Positions 35,000-45,875 of a DNA stretch of 64,000 bases are shown here, one piece after another. Below the pieces are notes generated by a model. The model saw only the letters and a list, made by a program, of their open reading frames with translations. It did not search any database and had not been told where the DNA came from. This DNA is from Dactylonectria macrodidyma (taxonomy: Eukaryota; Ascomycota; Sordariomycetes; Hypocreales; Nectriaceae): assembly GCA_020744425.1 (NCBI GenBank), contig JAGMUV010000045.1:186001-250000 (forward strand), written 5' to 3'. The translations under genes and the position numbers were made by a program. Within the stretch, counting starts at the first letter, position 1. Each line of letters opens with the position of its first letter.

Positions 35000-37430
35000 A
35001 CACTCTCGAGCGAGAGGAAATGCCAAGACCCTCCGGGTCTTCCAGGCCAACGTCGGCAAGGTGGCCCCAGCCCATGACTGTGCCCTAGCGCTTGCAGACT
35101 GTGAGCGATACGACATCGTTCTGCTCCAAGAGCCATGGACATCGGTAGGCAGATCCCGGGGCCTCGCCAAAACCCATCCGGCATACGATACTTACTCCCC
35201 AGTCGACGACTGGGACAACATCAACACCCGACCCAGAGTCATGACATACGTCCGACGAAGTTCTCGACTCTTAATAGACCAGAAACGACCCTATCAGACC
35301 AGGGATATTTTATGGCTTATGGTGAACGGAACAACCATAGTCAACTTCTACCGTCAAAATGACGAACAAGATGCGCTCAAAACCTTGTTTCAATGGCCGG
35401 TCCCCGGTAATTGCCTTGTGGCAGGTGATTTCAATGCCAGACACCGCACCTGGCAGACGGGGCAGACTACAAACCGCGGCGGAGACATCGCATCCTGGGC
35501 CTCGGAAAACGACCTCTTCTTGCTGAATACATCAGACATCGTTACCAATCCCCATGGGAACACGATAGACCTCGCCTTTGCGAACATTCCACTGGCTGAA
35601 GCCACAGTCGAGGACCATTTGGCCACCAGCTCCGACCACTTCACGCTCAGTCTCACACTCCCACACATGAAGCTGATACCCATGCAACCGGGTAAGGTCC
35701 GACTGACAACTGAAGACGAGCTGAAACGCTTTGTAGAGATTGTAGAACTCGGATCGATGGGAATCCTCACTGCCGTCTCAACCACCTTTGAACTGGATGA
35801 GCTTGCATCTGCGCTTGTTCATCTTCTACAGTCGGTTGCAAAAGCAGCCGGCCGACCGATACGAAAAGGAGGACGCAGCGCTCCATGGTGGACCGAGGAG
35901 TGTGCTGGTGCCGCGGCTGAGTACCAAGCCATCAGAAGACTCTACCCGCTCGGGTTCGGCAAGGAGGTCCAACTTGCCAAGCGGGAGTTCCGTAGCGTAG
36001 TCCGTCGAGCCAAACGGCTCTTTTGGCGGAATCTCATCGACAGTTTCTCAGACAGCCGCTCTGTATTCAAGGCCGTCAGATGGCTGAGATCACCGGGGAC
36101 CTTCCAACCGCCACCACTACAAGTCGGCGATGAGGTCTTTGAAACTCAGCTTGACAAGGCGAACGCACTCCGGCGTGCCACTCTGGAGCGCCGGACCGCA
36201 GAGGACGATATCGATGATCCTTGGATCCCGGTTAACCCCCCGAGGGCTATACCGTTCAGCCAAGACATCTCTCTGGAAGAAGCCGAGAATGCAACCCTGC
36301 GTACGGGGAATACGTCCCCAGGGGCCGACAACATTACAACCCAACTGCTCAGATCTGTGTGGCACATTATCGGAAACCACGTCTGCCGGCTCTTCCAAGG
36401 GTGTCTAACCATCGGACATCACCCAAAACCCTTCAGGGCCGCTGAAGTGGTCATGATCGCCAAACCCAGCCGTAGAGACTTGACAACTCCTCGCGCATGG
36501 CGACCAATCTCCCTGCTCTCTTGCCTAGGCAAAGGACTCGAGCGACTAATCGCGCGACGACTCGCGTGGGCATCCATACACTACGGAGTCCTCCATTCGC
36601 AGCAATCCGGTGCTCTCCCAAAAAGGTCCGCGACGGACCTTGTAGCGGCGGTAATACACGACATTGAAGAGGCATTCGCCAACAACAAAGTAGCCACGCT
36701 GGTCACGATGGACATCCAAGGTGCTTTTGACACTGTTATGCGCAACAGGCTGATACTTAGGCTTCGCGAACAAGGTTGGCCAGAATATCTTGCGCGGTGG
36801 GCTGGATCCTTCATGCACGGTCGGTCTGCCTGCGTACGATATCAGGACATCACGACCCCTTTTTCGGCTCTACAGTGTGGACTCCCTCAAGGGTCACCAG
36901 TATCGCCGATTCTCTTCCTACTCTACACCGAGCCCATTTATCGGCTGGGTAATCCCAACGGCCGCTTTGGCTATGCAGATGACACAGGTATCCTGTGCAC
37001 TGGCGACACAGTGGAAGAGACAGCCGCCATGGCATCTAAATATGTAGAGGAGTTGATCCAATGGGGTTCGACTAACGGCATATCTTTTGATTCCAAGAAG
37101 ACTGAAGTCATGCAATTCTCCCGCGGAAACCTCAGAGCCGCACCAGCAATTCGCCACGGCGACGTGGAAAAACGACCTGACGATGCCATGCGCTGGCTGG
37201 GCATCTGGCTAGATAGTAAACTATCGTTCCGCATCCACGTGGACAAGTGGACGGCGGCAGCGCAGGCCGTTGCATATCATCTGCGCGGACTCGCCAATAC
37301 GAGTCATGGCCCGCTCCCCGGAGCCGTGCGAACTGCTGTTTGTGCCTGGATAACCTCGCCGCCGCCGCATGCCTCCGAGGGACTCCGTCTGACTCGTCTC
37401 AAGAGGTCTTCCTTGAGTTTCAGACGTTAG
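35000..37430 (+). pseudogene. LINE ORF2: endonuclease and reverse transcriptase, copy 1
   Basis: The frame is open from the end of ORF1 (LRVFQANVGKVAPAHDC at 35026-35076) to a stop at 37430. The N-terminal 220 residues are an apurinic-like endonuclease with the catalytic LLQEPW, GDFNARH, GNTIDLAF and SSDHF motifs. The reverse transcriptase follows: PISLLSCLGKGLERL, motif A LVTMDIQGAFDTV, motif B GLPQGSPVSPILF and motif C FGYADDTGIL (Y at 36972). All catalytic residues are present. In copy 2 the ORF2 ATG (43020) overlaps the ORF1 stop, suggesting translation by reinitiation; in copy 1 that ATG is ATA. After about 37335 the frame is artificial, because a deletion fuses the RT to RNase H in another frame. 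Confidence 0.85.
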
Positions 37431-38194
37431 CTGCGTCGCATGGAACCGCACATGTGCGCTGGATTCCTGGCCACACGGACATTCCCGGCAATGAACAAGC
37501 TGACAAGTTAGCAAAAGCAGCGTCCTCACTGCCGCAACCCGAGGGGGCTCGACCAACATTGGCGTACCTACGAAGGGTCGCGAAGCAAAAGCCTAAAGAA
37601 GCCTTCAAAACATGGTGGACATCCTCCGCGCCGGAGCAGTACAGGAGACTTGATCTCAAGGCGACTTTACGATGCCCACCGGAACTCTCGCTCCCGCGGG
37701 CAACCCTTCACCATCTGCTCGCAGCAAGATCCTTACATGGGGACTTTGCCGCATACCACGAGAGATTCAATCATGACAACGCACAACTGACCTGCTCATG
37801 CGACCGACGCAAGACACCAGATCACATCTTCTACTGCAGAAAGGTGCCGCCGCGCTATCGGGTGAGGCTGAACCTCTCACCGAATGCAGCGGTCGACCTT
37901 GCAACAGGTAGAGATTTTGAGAAGTTCATCAAACTGGCGAGGAAAGCGCCTTCTTCGCGAAGATATGCCCTCGCCACTAGACGTCCCGGACTCCCACTTG
38001 CGTCTCCTTTCCTCCCTCACTCCCTTACACTCTCCTTTGGTTTCTTTCTCAATCACGTAGGTTTCCTGGTGGAGGGGTGTCGCACCACCCTCGGATCCGG
38101 GAGCCTCCGTTTGAATTCCGACGCGCAGTCCCTGATGGAGGCTGACACACATAGCGGTCACTGCTGTTGCTACCGCGCCTGGCCATCCCGCTGA
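37343..38194 (+). pseudogene. LINE ORF2 C-terminal part: RNase H remnant and zinc motif
   Basis: In another frame from the RT, the sequence encodes CLDNLAAAACLRG, then HVRWIPGHTDIPGNEQADKL, the C-terminal half of a retroelement RNase H (last catalytic histidine and aspartate region). The first half of RNase H is missing. Further on, a CSCDRRKTPDHIFYC motif (about 37794-37838) is the Cys/His motif usual at the ORF2 end of Tad/I-type LINEs. The frame closes at 38194. A deletion at 37335-37345 that removed the link and shifted frame is the simplest explanation. Confidence 0.8.
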
Positions 38195-38361
38195 CGGGTA
38201 ACAGGCTCGAATCAATGCGCCTTTGAGCTGTAAATATGCTGGATAGTGGCCTGTTCCTGCAAACCGCGGAAAATGAAGGTTACGGTCAAGAGTGTTTAAT
38301 TTCGCGTCGCGAATTGACTAGCTCGGGCCCACCTCTCAACGTCACGTAGATTTTAGCAGTA

Positions 38362-41189
38362 CCCGTTGGCATTGTGGGGCCAGCCGCCTACCAACCTCGT
38401 CCCGAGGTTGGTCACAAAACCCTTGCCAGCACCTTTAATCGTTGTCACCCACTTTTCGCCTCACCGCTACCAAAACACATCAAAAAACACACCCAAATTG
38501 ACGATTTCTAAGTAATCACCGCGCAACCTCAAAATGCCACCTCGACACAGTGATTCTAGGTATAAACAGCCTCCGAAGAACGCGTCGGATAAATTCCGGG
38601 CCGAATTGAGAAGAAACGTACTTGCAGCAGTCAGTGTAAATGTGCCCTATAATACACGAAGAGCTGCAAAAGCTGCTGCATCAACGCCCTCAAATCGGTC
38701 CCTTGCGGCCCAATTGCCTGCTTCTAGAGAGACTATTCGAAAGATCATCAAGTCAGCTGCATCGTCTCACAGTCCCCCCCTTGCCCGCGGCCGGCCCGCG
38801 TTATTAACAGCATCTGAAGACGCGGCTCTAGTTGCCTACATCGTGTGGCTAGAAAAGTCCGGCTTTCCAGCCGAAAAGTCACAAGTTGAAGAGACCGCCC
38901 TAGGTTTCCTGCATTCTAGAAGCATCGAAAAGACCGAGTTATCACGCAACTAGTATCCTAGGTTCCGTAGTCATCACCCACTGCTTCGAAAGACGTTCCT
39001 CAAGGCTGTGGATAAGGCACGCAAAGCCTTCGAAGCATCTGATGTGGAAGACATCAAGGAATTCTTTTCTGGGCTTCAGAATATCATCGCGAGCCACGGC
39101 ATTGGTCCCTCTAAGATCTGGAATGAAGACGAGTGCGGTATTCGCATCGGATGCCTTCGAGAACGCATTCAGGTCCTTGTGGTCCGAACAACCCGCTCTC
39201 AACGCCCTGAAGTTAGTAACCCATCGAACCGCGAGTCCTGTACGAAAATTGGGGCCGCAAATGCCCTCAGAACTAGTATTCCTCCCTGGCTTATCTTCAA
39301 GGCGTTGCCAACAGCTTCCTGGGCCGAGATTGATGCTATTCCTAGTATGCGGTTTGCACAGTCAGATACTGGCTTTAGCAACCAACAGATCACTTTAGAA
39401 TAGCTTCATTCCTTTAACTCGTTTTCCTAGCTTTCTTCTACTAAAGCCAAAGCAAAAGGGATCTCTTTGAGTAACTGGTTCAGTTATGATAAGTGGCTTC
39501 GTAATGCCATCTCCCCACATAGCAAGTTAATGGCACCCCCTACGATCCACGAGGAAAAGGATAAGATATATCGACTTCTTATTATCGATAGCTTCTCTGG
39601 TCACCTAGGCTTTGAATTTATTAAATATTACATTCAATTTAACATCCTGATCTGCCTCCTGCCCTTACATTCAACCCACCTTACGCAGCCTCTCGATATT
39701 AGTATTTTTCAGCCTCTAAAGAACGCACATCAAAAGGAACTTCGGAAATCTATTCAGAAAGGCAACCTATTATTTAACTGCTTACAATTCGCAACTGCAT
39801 TCAAGGCAGTCTATACTACTGGCTTTACAAAGCATAATATCATATCAGGGTTCGAAAAAGCCGGTATTTGGCCAACATCCGTAACGCCTGTAATCAACCA
39901 CATCATCTCCAAGTAGCGAAAACAGCGAAAAGCGATACATCCGTCTATTATAAAGCTGCTGCCTGTAGACTCCCGGTTCCAGGATGCCCAGGATCAGATA
40001 GAACGCATCTACTAGCGTTACTAAGAGATTATGAGCTCACCGACCCTAGAAGCTATTACTAACGTCCGCAACGTAGTTGCTGAGGCCGCTCTTATGCACC
40101 GAGAACGCGAGGCTTTTTCAGCAGACCGGCTTAACTGCCTAGAGAAATATGGCAAGAGGAGGAAGACCGGGCAGCAGGTTAGGCCAAGTAGTGACTTCAT
40201 CACAAGCGTTGGATTTCCTGATATTCAGGCTCAACACGAGGCATCTATGGCAGCCGCAGAAGTCAAGGAACAACGTGCACAACTGCGATCAACCCGGATG
40301 ATCATTCTTCAAGAGATTAATGCGTTCAAGGCCCGCTGGAGAGAAGGAAATGAGTCTCGTAAGGCCCAAAGCCTGCATAGACTAACCTTCAATCAGTGGC
40401 TCGAACAGACCGAAAATTCATCACGATATGCCTCCCTCGAGGACCAAAGGAAGGAACATAACGAAGTTCTTAGCCAACGGCCAAAGAGGGCATTTTCCGA
40501 AGCCCAAGAACAAGCCCTTCGTGCCCCAAGACCGATCATCGCGATAGATCAACATGCATGGCCTGACAGCGACGATGAGGTCGAATTTCGAGGCATTAGG
40601 CCGTTTGAAGACGATGATGATGATGTTGAACTCATAGGGCTCAGTGACCTAGGCGGCGATGATCTTCCAGGCGCAGGAACGCCGTTGGAGATAACTTCCT
40701 CGCCGCCACTGGATCTCGCGGATCCGGCTGATGACTCGGATGACGATAACCTCATGTCACCACAACTTCCGGTTACAACACCAAGGATATCAGGTTATCA
40801 GCATGTGAAGAACGTCATGAGAGAGTTACGGGAGGAACAGGCCTCCACGGCTGCAAGGGCAATATCGCCAACACAGGGTCATAATAGGCAGCTCAGAAAG
40901 GCACCCCGGAACAGGCGGCTCAATTGAGCCCGGAAATGCGATTTCTACTATTTTCTTTACAAAGCATCATTTTCAGCCATTTCAGGGCTTTCCAACAAGC
41001 TAGCTTACAGTCACATTCCTCTTAAAATGACCATGTCGCAATGTCCGAAAGATCATGATCTTAAAATGGTCCATTTCACCGCATTCAGGGACGAAAAGTG
41101 GGTGACAACGATTACAGGTGCTGACAAGGGTTTTTGTGACCAACCTCGGGACGAGGTTGGTAGGCGGCTGGCCCCACAATGCCAACGGG
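38362..41189 (+). mobile_element. Fot/pogo-type DNA transposon, complete with TIRs
   Basis: 2828 bp flanked by TA (38360-38361 and 41190-41191), the target duplication of the Tc1/mariner superfamily. The inverted ends start CCCGTTGGCATTGTGGGGCC and match for about 95 bp with few differences. Each TIR contains an internal palindrome (CCAACCTCGTCCCGAGGTTGG-like, around 38395-38418 and 41135-41158). One transposase frame lies between. It inserted at the junction of LINE copies 1 and 2. Confidence 0.92.
38534..40927 (+). pseudogene. Fot/pogo transposase with six nonsense codons
   Basis: One frame spans the element. Residues 1-140 are the helix-turn-helix DNA-binding part (RRAAKAAAS, ARGRPALLT). 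Then come YPRFRSHHPLLRK (CENP-B-like second domain), the DDE catalytic core with IWNEDECGIRIG, LLIIDSFSGH and the third acidic residue in LTQPLDISIFQPLK, and a C-terminal extension rich in Asp/Glu (about 40560-40750). Stops lie at 38951, 39401, 39428, 39914, 40013 (all TAG) and 40022 (TAA). No frameshift is needed anywhere. Every stop is one transition from a Trp (TGG) or Gln (CAA) codon in the CA/TG context that RIP prefers. The natural start at 38534 follows the left TIR. The element is inactive but young. Confidence 0.9.
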
Positions 41190-41264
41190 TAGAGATCCTA
41201 GCTCAGCACGTCCTTTGCCCCGATAGGGGACTTTACCGGCCTCATGGCCCCGGACGAAAAATAC

Positions 41265-41282
41265 ACATACATACATACATAC
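41265..41282 (+). repeat. CATA microsatellite
   Basis: Four CATA units between the Fot/pogo right end and the start of LINE copy 2. They might be target sequence or the end of an older insertion. Confidence 0.7.
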
Positions 41283-41426
41283 TGCAGCTCTAGCCTCCAC
41301 CTTCCCTTGTAATCTCACTTTCTTGGCATGCAACTGTTAAGAAAGTAGCCCTAACTGCACCTCATTCCTTAACAAGTGCACAACAAACGTCCCAACCTGC
41401 GCTCCGCGCAGCCGTCAGCGGCGGCG

Positions 41427-43033
41427 ATGGCATCGTCCATGACGAACCCGCCCGCTGCTCCGGACCCCATTGACCTGGGGATCCACACTCCCGCCAATCT
41501 GAATCGAGAAGCCCGTGCAGCCCTCTTACAAAATAGCTCCGCTTGTTGTGAACGGCCCAGTTGGTGTGTCACCTGCACTCAGAAGGGTGGCTCAAACGCC
41601 GTCCTCGCCACTACACGCCGTCACCACCGCTGCAGCTACGGAAGGAGCTCAGCTTGCCTGCCCCCCGTCCTCTCCCGTCCCCGCCTGGACTACTGGACAG
41701 CAACCGGTTTCTATTCTTGAGTCAGCCAATAGGCTCGCGCACGACCGCGTGGAGGAGTACAATACCAAGTTGATGGTATTCCAGGCCTTCTGCGCCAAGT
41801 TCGAAGAAGCTGCCGGACAATTCACCACTGGACTAGAACGACAATTCGCTCAACAGTTTGCCAATAGCTTCTTAGACTCTTGGAATCGGGAGCTCTCCAG
41901 TGCCGGATCTGCGCCCACGCCTACCTACAGCAGCGTCGCTGCCTCGCCTCCAGTTGCGCACAACCACTTCACCCACCAGTGTCAACAACAACAATCCGCC
42001 CTTCATCACCAGGGGTAACTAGCGACCACCGCCCCTCCCCGAGAGGACCTCCATGTCTTCATCCGCCTAGAAGCCGGAGCTCCGGCCAGAACCCAAAATA
42101 GCTACGCAATCCGGACCCACATCCGTGAGAAATTCGGCGCCGTCTCGGACAAGATCCGACAGGTATTCCAAGTCAAGTCCGGATGGGCCGTCCAGACCAC
42201 CGACATTGAGACCCGCGACCTCCTCATAGAGAAGCAGGCTGAGTGGGCCGCAGACTTAGGGGCTACCACTGTAGAGACCAACAAGAAATGGTTTACCTAT
42301 GCGGTTCCAGACTTCCCCCGCAAACTTACCGACTTCTATGGTAATGAGGTGGACAGTGATACTGTTGTCAACGATGAAATAGAAATCCAGACGGGACTAA
42401 AGCCTGTTGACATACGCCCTTCACAACGCATCTCAGACAGCCCATTAACCAAGACCTTGCTTGTATCTTTTCTGAAGCCGACCAAGAAATATTGGTCCCT
42501 TTTCGGCAGCCGCACGGCCAAACTCGTCAACAAAACCAACCGACCGCCCCAAGCAGTGCGAAACATGCTGGGACTACCACTCTTTCCGCGTCTGTCACAG
42601 ACAGCCTCCCTGCCAACACTGCGGCAAAACTGGCCACGCTCCGGATGATTGCACTGCCCCAGAACAATGTGTCAATTGCCTAGGCCCTCACCGCGCCAAC
42701 TTTCTTAAGTGCCCAGCTCGCCCGAGGAAAGTGCATGGGGTCTTTCGCCGGCTAACCAAGGAGCAAAGAGAGCACGTCCGAACAGTGGGCGCTGAAACAT
42801 ACCGTCAGCGTAATCCAGAACCGCAACAATATGCACCTGAACCACAAAGAGACAACACCGCGCCCCAAGAGCAGCCAAGCGCTCGTGCTCCCAGTCCCGC
42901 TGCGTCAAGAGCGCCCTCATGCATAATGGTGGCTACAACCCCTGAAGCAGAGGAGGAACCTGAGCACCCAAGACCTGGCTCCCCAAGGAAGCGTCGCATC
43001 GTCCTCGTCACGCGCCCTAATGGGGATGAGTAG
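41427..43033 (+). pseudogene. LINE ORF1, copy 2 (frameshifted, one RIP-type stop)
   Basis: The ATG at 41427 gives MASSMTNPPAAPDPIDLGIH, the intact N-terminus lost in copy 1. The reading frame changes near 41530, continues to 42560 with a TAA at 42016, and changes again near 42555 into the frame that holds the zinc knuckles (QCETC-H-C, CQHCGKTGH-C, CVNCLGPH-C) and the PGSPRKRRI tail, with a stop at 43031-43033. The TAA replaces a CAA present in copy 1, a CA-to-TA change. The two copies are otherwise closely similar along their length. Confidence 0.8.
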
Positions 43034-43690
43034 ACGCCCACGAACACGAAGAAGCGATAGAAAGTCTCTCCGGGTCTTTCAGGCCAATGTTGGCAAGGTC
43101 CCCCCGGCCCACGACTGTGCCCTTGCATTGGCAGACTCCGAACGATACGATATCGTCCTCCTCCAAGAACCATGGACAACGACGGCAAACTCCCGTTGCC
43201 TCACGAAGACACACCCAGCATATGACACCTACTCTCCAGTCGAAGACTGGGATAGTAATAGCACTCGACCCAGAGTCATGACATACATCCGCCGAGACTC
43301 TAGACTCTTGGCAGACCAGAACCGACCCTACCTAACCCGAGATGTCCTGTGGCTCAGGGTCAATAATATAGTGATAGTCAATTTCTACCGTCAGAACAAC
43401 GAAAGCGATGCATTAGATACTCTACTGTAATGGCCTGTCCCCGATCGCTGCCTCGTGGCAGGTGACTTCAACGCCAGACATCACACCTGGCAGACAGGCC
43501 AGGCCATGAACCGTGGCAATGGCATCGCCTCTTGGGCATCGGAAAACAGCCTCAGCCTGCTAAACACTTCAGACATCGCTACAAACCCCCATGGGAACAC
43601 TATCGACCTTGCCTTCACAAATGTACCTCTTGCTGAGGCTAATGTCGAGGATCACCTGGCCACAAGCTCCGATCATTTTACACTAGCTCT
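43020..43690 (+). pseudogene. LINE ORF2 endonuclease fragment, copy 2
   Basis: The ATG at 43020 overlaps the ORF1 stop by 14 bases, the arrangement expected for termination-reinitiation. The frame encodes LRVFQANVGK, LLQEPW, GDFNARHHTW, GNTIDLAF and SSDHF, so the endonuclease domain is almost complete. A TAA at 43428 stands where copy 1 has CAA, again a CA-to-TA change. Similarity to copy 1 stops right after SSDHFTLAL. Confidence 0.8.
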
Positions 43691-44867
43691 ACTGCTTCGC
43701 GACTATATCGAGTGACTCATTGCCCACCATCGAATCGACTTCGAACAACAGAACAAGACCAAGAGGGGCGGCCATAAGAAGTCACTCACATTGCCCTTTA
43801 TTTGCCAGCCAAAGAACCAGCTATCCGACAAGGACTGGGAGGTGGTCGAAATATTTAAGCGAATCCTTAGTTACTACGAAGCCACGATCAAAATGCTCGA
43901 AGGTGACGGCCAGATCCGCAAGCGGAAGCGTGGGTGGACTGGGTCATATGGCAATATTTGGGACGTTATTCAAGGCGTCGAATTCCTTCTCGAGCAGCTT
44001 GAACGCTTCAAGGATATCGCCAAGGGCTTCCCTGATCCTGAACACTTCAGGATCAACATCAATTTAGGCTGGCAGAAGCTGAATGAGTACTACGAGATAT
44101 TGAGCGAGACGCCTATCTACTACACTGGTCTGGCGCTCCATCCGGCATACCGATGGAAATGGTTTGAACGCAACTGGTCTGACCGCCCAGAGTGGATTGA
44201 TGAGGCAAAAAACATGGTTCATGATGTCTGGCGTTTTGAATATCGGGAGGCTACATTGCCTGGAGAGGAGCCATCAGCCGTTGAGCCAGTTCCCAAGCAG
44301 CGGAAGACTTCGGACAATCCGTTCCAGGAATATCTTAAACGAAACCGCTACACAGCTCCAGAAGCAGGTCACGATGGCCTCACGCCAGGCGAAGACGAAT
44401 ATCTCCATTGGATTACGCACTGCGAAAGTGGCGATGGCTCCATCAACGATCCTCTCGCTTACTGGCACGAGAAGCGATTCAAGTATCCAAACTTATCGCG
44501 AATGGCGCTTGATTTTCTCACGATACAACCAATGTCTGCAGAGTGTGAACGTCTTTTCTCAGCAGCAGGTCGGATGGTGAACCCTCTGCGCCACCAACTT
44601 GAAGCCCAGATCATCGGGATGTGCCAGGTATTGCGGTCATGGCTGAGGGCGGGTATTATTCATGAATTAGATCCCTTCTTTATCTCGGTAGACGAAGAAA
44701 AAGTCGACCTCGAATTGGCTCAGATGTCAGATCAACAGCTCAAGGATGGGCAACGAAGTGGCTCAATCAGGTGGTGGGCGTTCAAGACGAGATGGAAGCC
44801 AGTTGGAGATAAGTCTCACTTGGAAGTTGGAATAAGGGACGTACGTGGGCAAGGGCTTCGGGAATAG
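43691..44867 (+). pseudogene. hAT transposase, C-terminal two thirds
   Basis: One frame from about 43697 (LLRDYIE, then TGA at 43713 where Trp is expected) to 44867. Segments: KDWEVVEIFKRIL and ATIKMLEGD (central hAT region), NINLGWQKLNEYY and YYTGLALHPAYRWKWFERNW, a linker, then DPLAYWHEKRFKYPNLSRMA, LDFLTIQPMSAECERLFSAA and QIIGMCQVLRSWLRAG, the conserved hAT dimerisation domain, which is complete. The N-terminal BED finger and the first part of the RNase H fold are missing, and the frame starts abruptly at the LINE junction. It shares architecture with the relic at 32142-32790 but is a different element. The C-terminus is followed by an arrayed 9-bp repeat. Confidence 0.85.
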
Positions 44868-44902
44868 CTTCACCATCATGGCATCAAGAATAGAGGCACT
44901 TG

Positions 44903-45029
44903 CCAATCCACTCAATCCACCCAATCCACTCAATCCACCCAATCCACTCAATCCACTCAATCCACTCAATCCACTCAATCCACCCAATCCACTCAATCCA
45001 CCCAATCCACTCAATCCACCCAATCCACG
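44903..45029 (+). repeat. 9-bp minisatellite
   Basis: About fourteen units alternating AATCCACTC and AATCCACCC. Related motifs (AGTGGATTGAGTGGAGTGG) occur in inverted orientation at 45100-45120, as in subterminal repeats of hAT elements, so the array may belong to the hAT 3' end. Confidence 0.85.
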
Positions 45030-45048
45030 ATAGCTTCCAGTGGATCCA

Positions 45049-45569
45049 CTACACTGGGATATTCAGTGGCTTATGATCTACCCACTCCACTCGAGCAGCT
45101 AGTGGATTGAGTGGAGTGGCTTTCAACCCTGTCTGGCGACGCCCACTTCCTCGACTTTCTTCCTCTAATTGAACATTGACCTCGCTCTGACCTTGCAAAT
45201 CCTGTCCTTGGCCTAGTGTTAGCTTTCCCCCGTCCCGTAATCTTTTCTTTTTGGTCCGTCGACGGCTGAGTGTCTCGTTTTTCTCTCGAAGGACCTGGTT
45301 ATCCGACCTCAACAAAGCGATCTGGTACATGATTCCCCGTGCCCCTTTGGCAAACTGATCTACAGCATACAGAATCATGTTGGGGAGCTTCCTTGGTACT
45401 GAGAGATCCGGTTCTTGCTGAATTCCGACTGCGAACTCGCTTCTGTCGGGTTATTTGGCGTCTTAGACACCCAAGGTGCAGGTAACTTGTTAGCCCCCGA
45501 ACCTGGCGTTGGCGTACGCAGCTTCACATCCAGTGCAATCAGAGCCTGCCAAGCATTCTCCGGGCGCAT
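45049..45569 (-). pseudogene. Fot/pogo transposase C-terminal fragment
   Basis: The minus-strand frame 45569-45378 (ALDVKLRTPTPGSGANK, WVSKTPNNPTEASSQSEF) and the frame 45378-45049 (AVDQFAKGARGIMYQIALL, SRRRTKKKRLRDGGKLTLG) together give the typical C-terminal tail of fungal pogo/Fot transposases, a Pro-rich linker followed by a coiled coil and a basic stretch. They are joined by a one-base frameshift at about 45378. The catalytic domain is absent. The last 20 residues or so (45049-45120) are probably encoded by hAT end sequence. It differs from the complete Fot element at 38362. Confidence 0.7.
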
Positions 45570-45875
45570 CGGGTCAGCAATTCTTCAGCTCCGCAGCAAG
45601 CTGATGTCTCCACGGACGAGCTTCAACACGATCAATCGAGCTTCAAGCATTCAAATACCAGATAATAATATTATGTTCACTGCATCGCAAACGGCCTCAG
45701 CGCCAACCTTTTGGAGATCCCGTAAATACAGTCCAACACCCATCCGATCATCGTCATCACCCATACCGATACCCTTGGTTCCAGGTTTTTCCCTGCCGAC
45801 GTCCAGCATCGTTGATTAACATTCTTGCAATCCCAATCAGTTCAATCGTTCGCAGACATCGCCAAACATCATCCT
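45570..45875. other. Spacer downstream of chromodomain gene
   Basis: Contains the 3' flank of the chromodomain gene and the edge of the pogo fragment. No gene is recognised. Confidence 0.4.

Larger units (their letters stand above)
33315..38359 (+). mobile_element. Tad-like LINE, copy 1 (internally deleted)
   Basis: A non-LTR retrotransposon with a 5' leader, a gag-like ORF1, an ORF2 with endonuclease and reverse transcriptase, and a separate RNase H remnant. Copy 2 (41281-43690) shares the 5' boundary. The 3' end is unresolved because the Fot/pogo element begins at 38362; no poly(A) tract is seen. The element has lost part of ORF2 near 37335 and the ORF1 start codon, so it cannot move by itself. 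Confidence 0.85.
41281..43690 (+). mobile_element. Tad-like LINE, copy 2 (3' part missing)
   Basis: Starts at the same ACTGCAGCTCTAGCC motif as copy 1 and runs through ORF1 and the endonuclease of ORF2, then ends at about 43690, where hAT sequence takes over. The RT and RNase H are absent. 3' truncation is not how LINEs normally shorten, so a later rearrangement is likely. Confidence 0.85.

Noticed and set aside
44763..45033. Repetitive open frames over the minisatellite
   Set aside because: They are translations of the 9-bp array (Leu-Gly-Ser or Asn-Pro-Leu repeats), not a gene.
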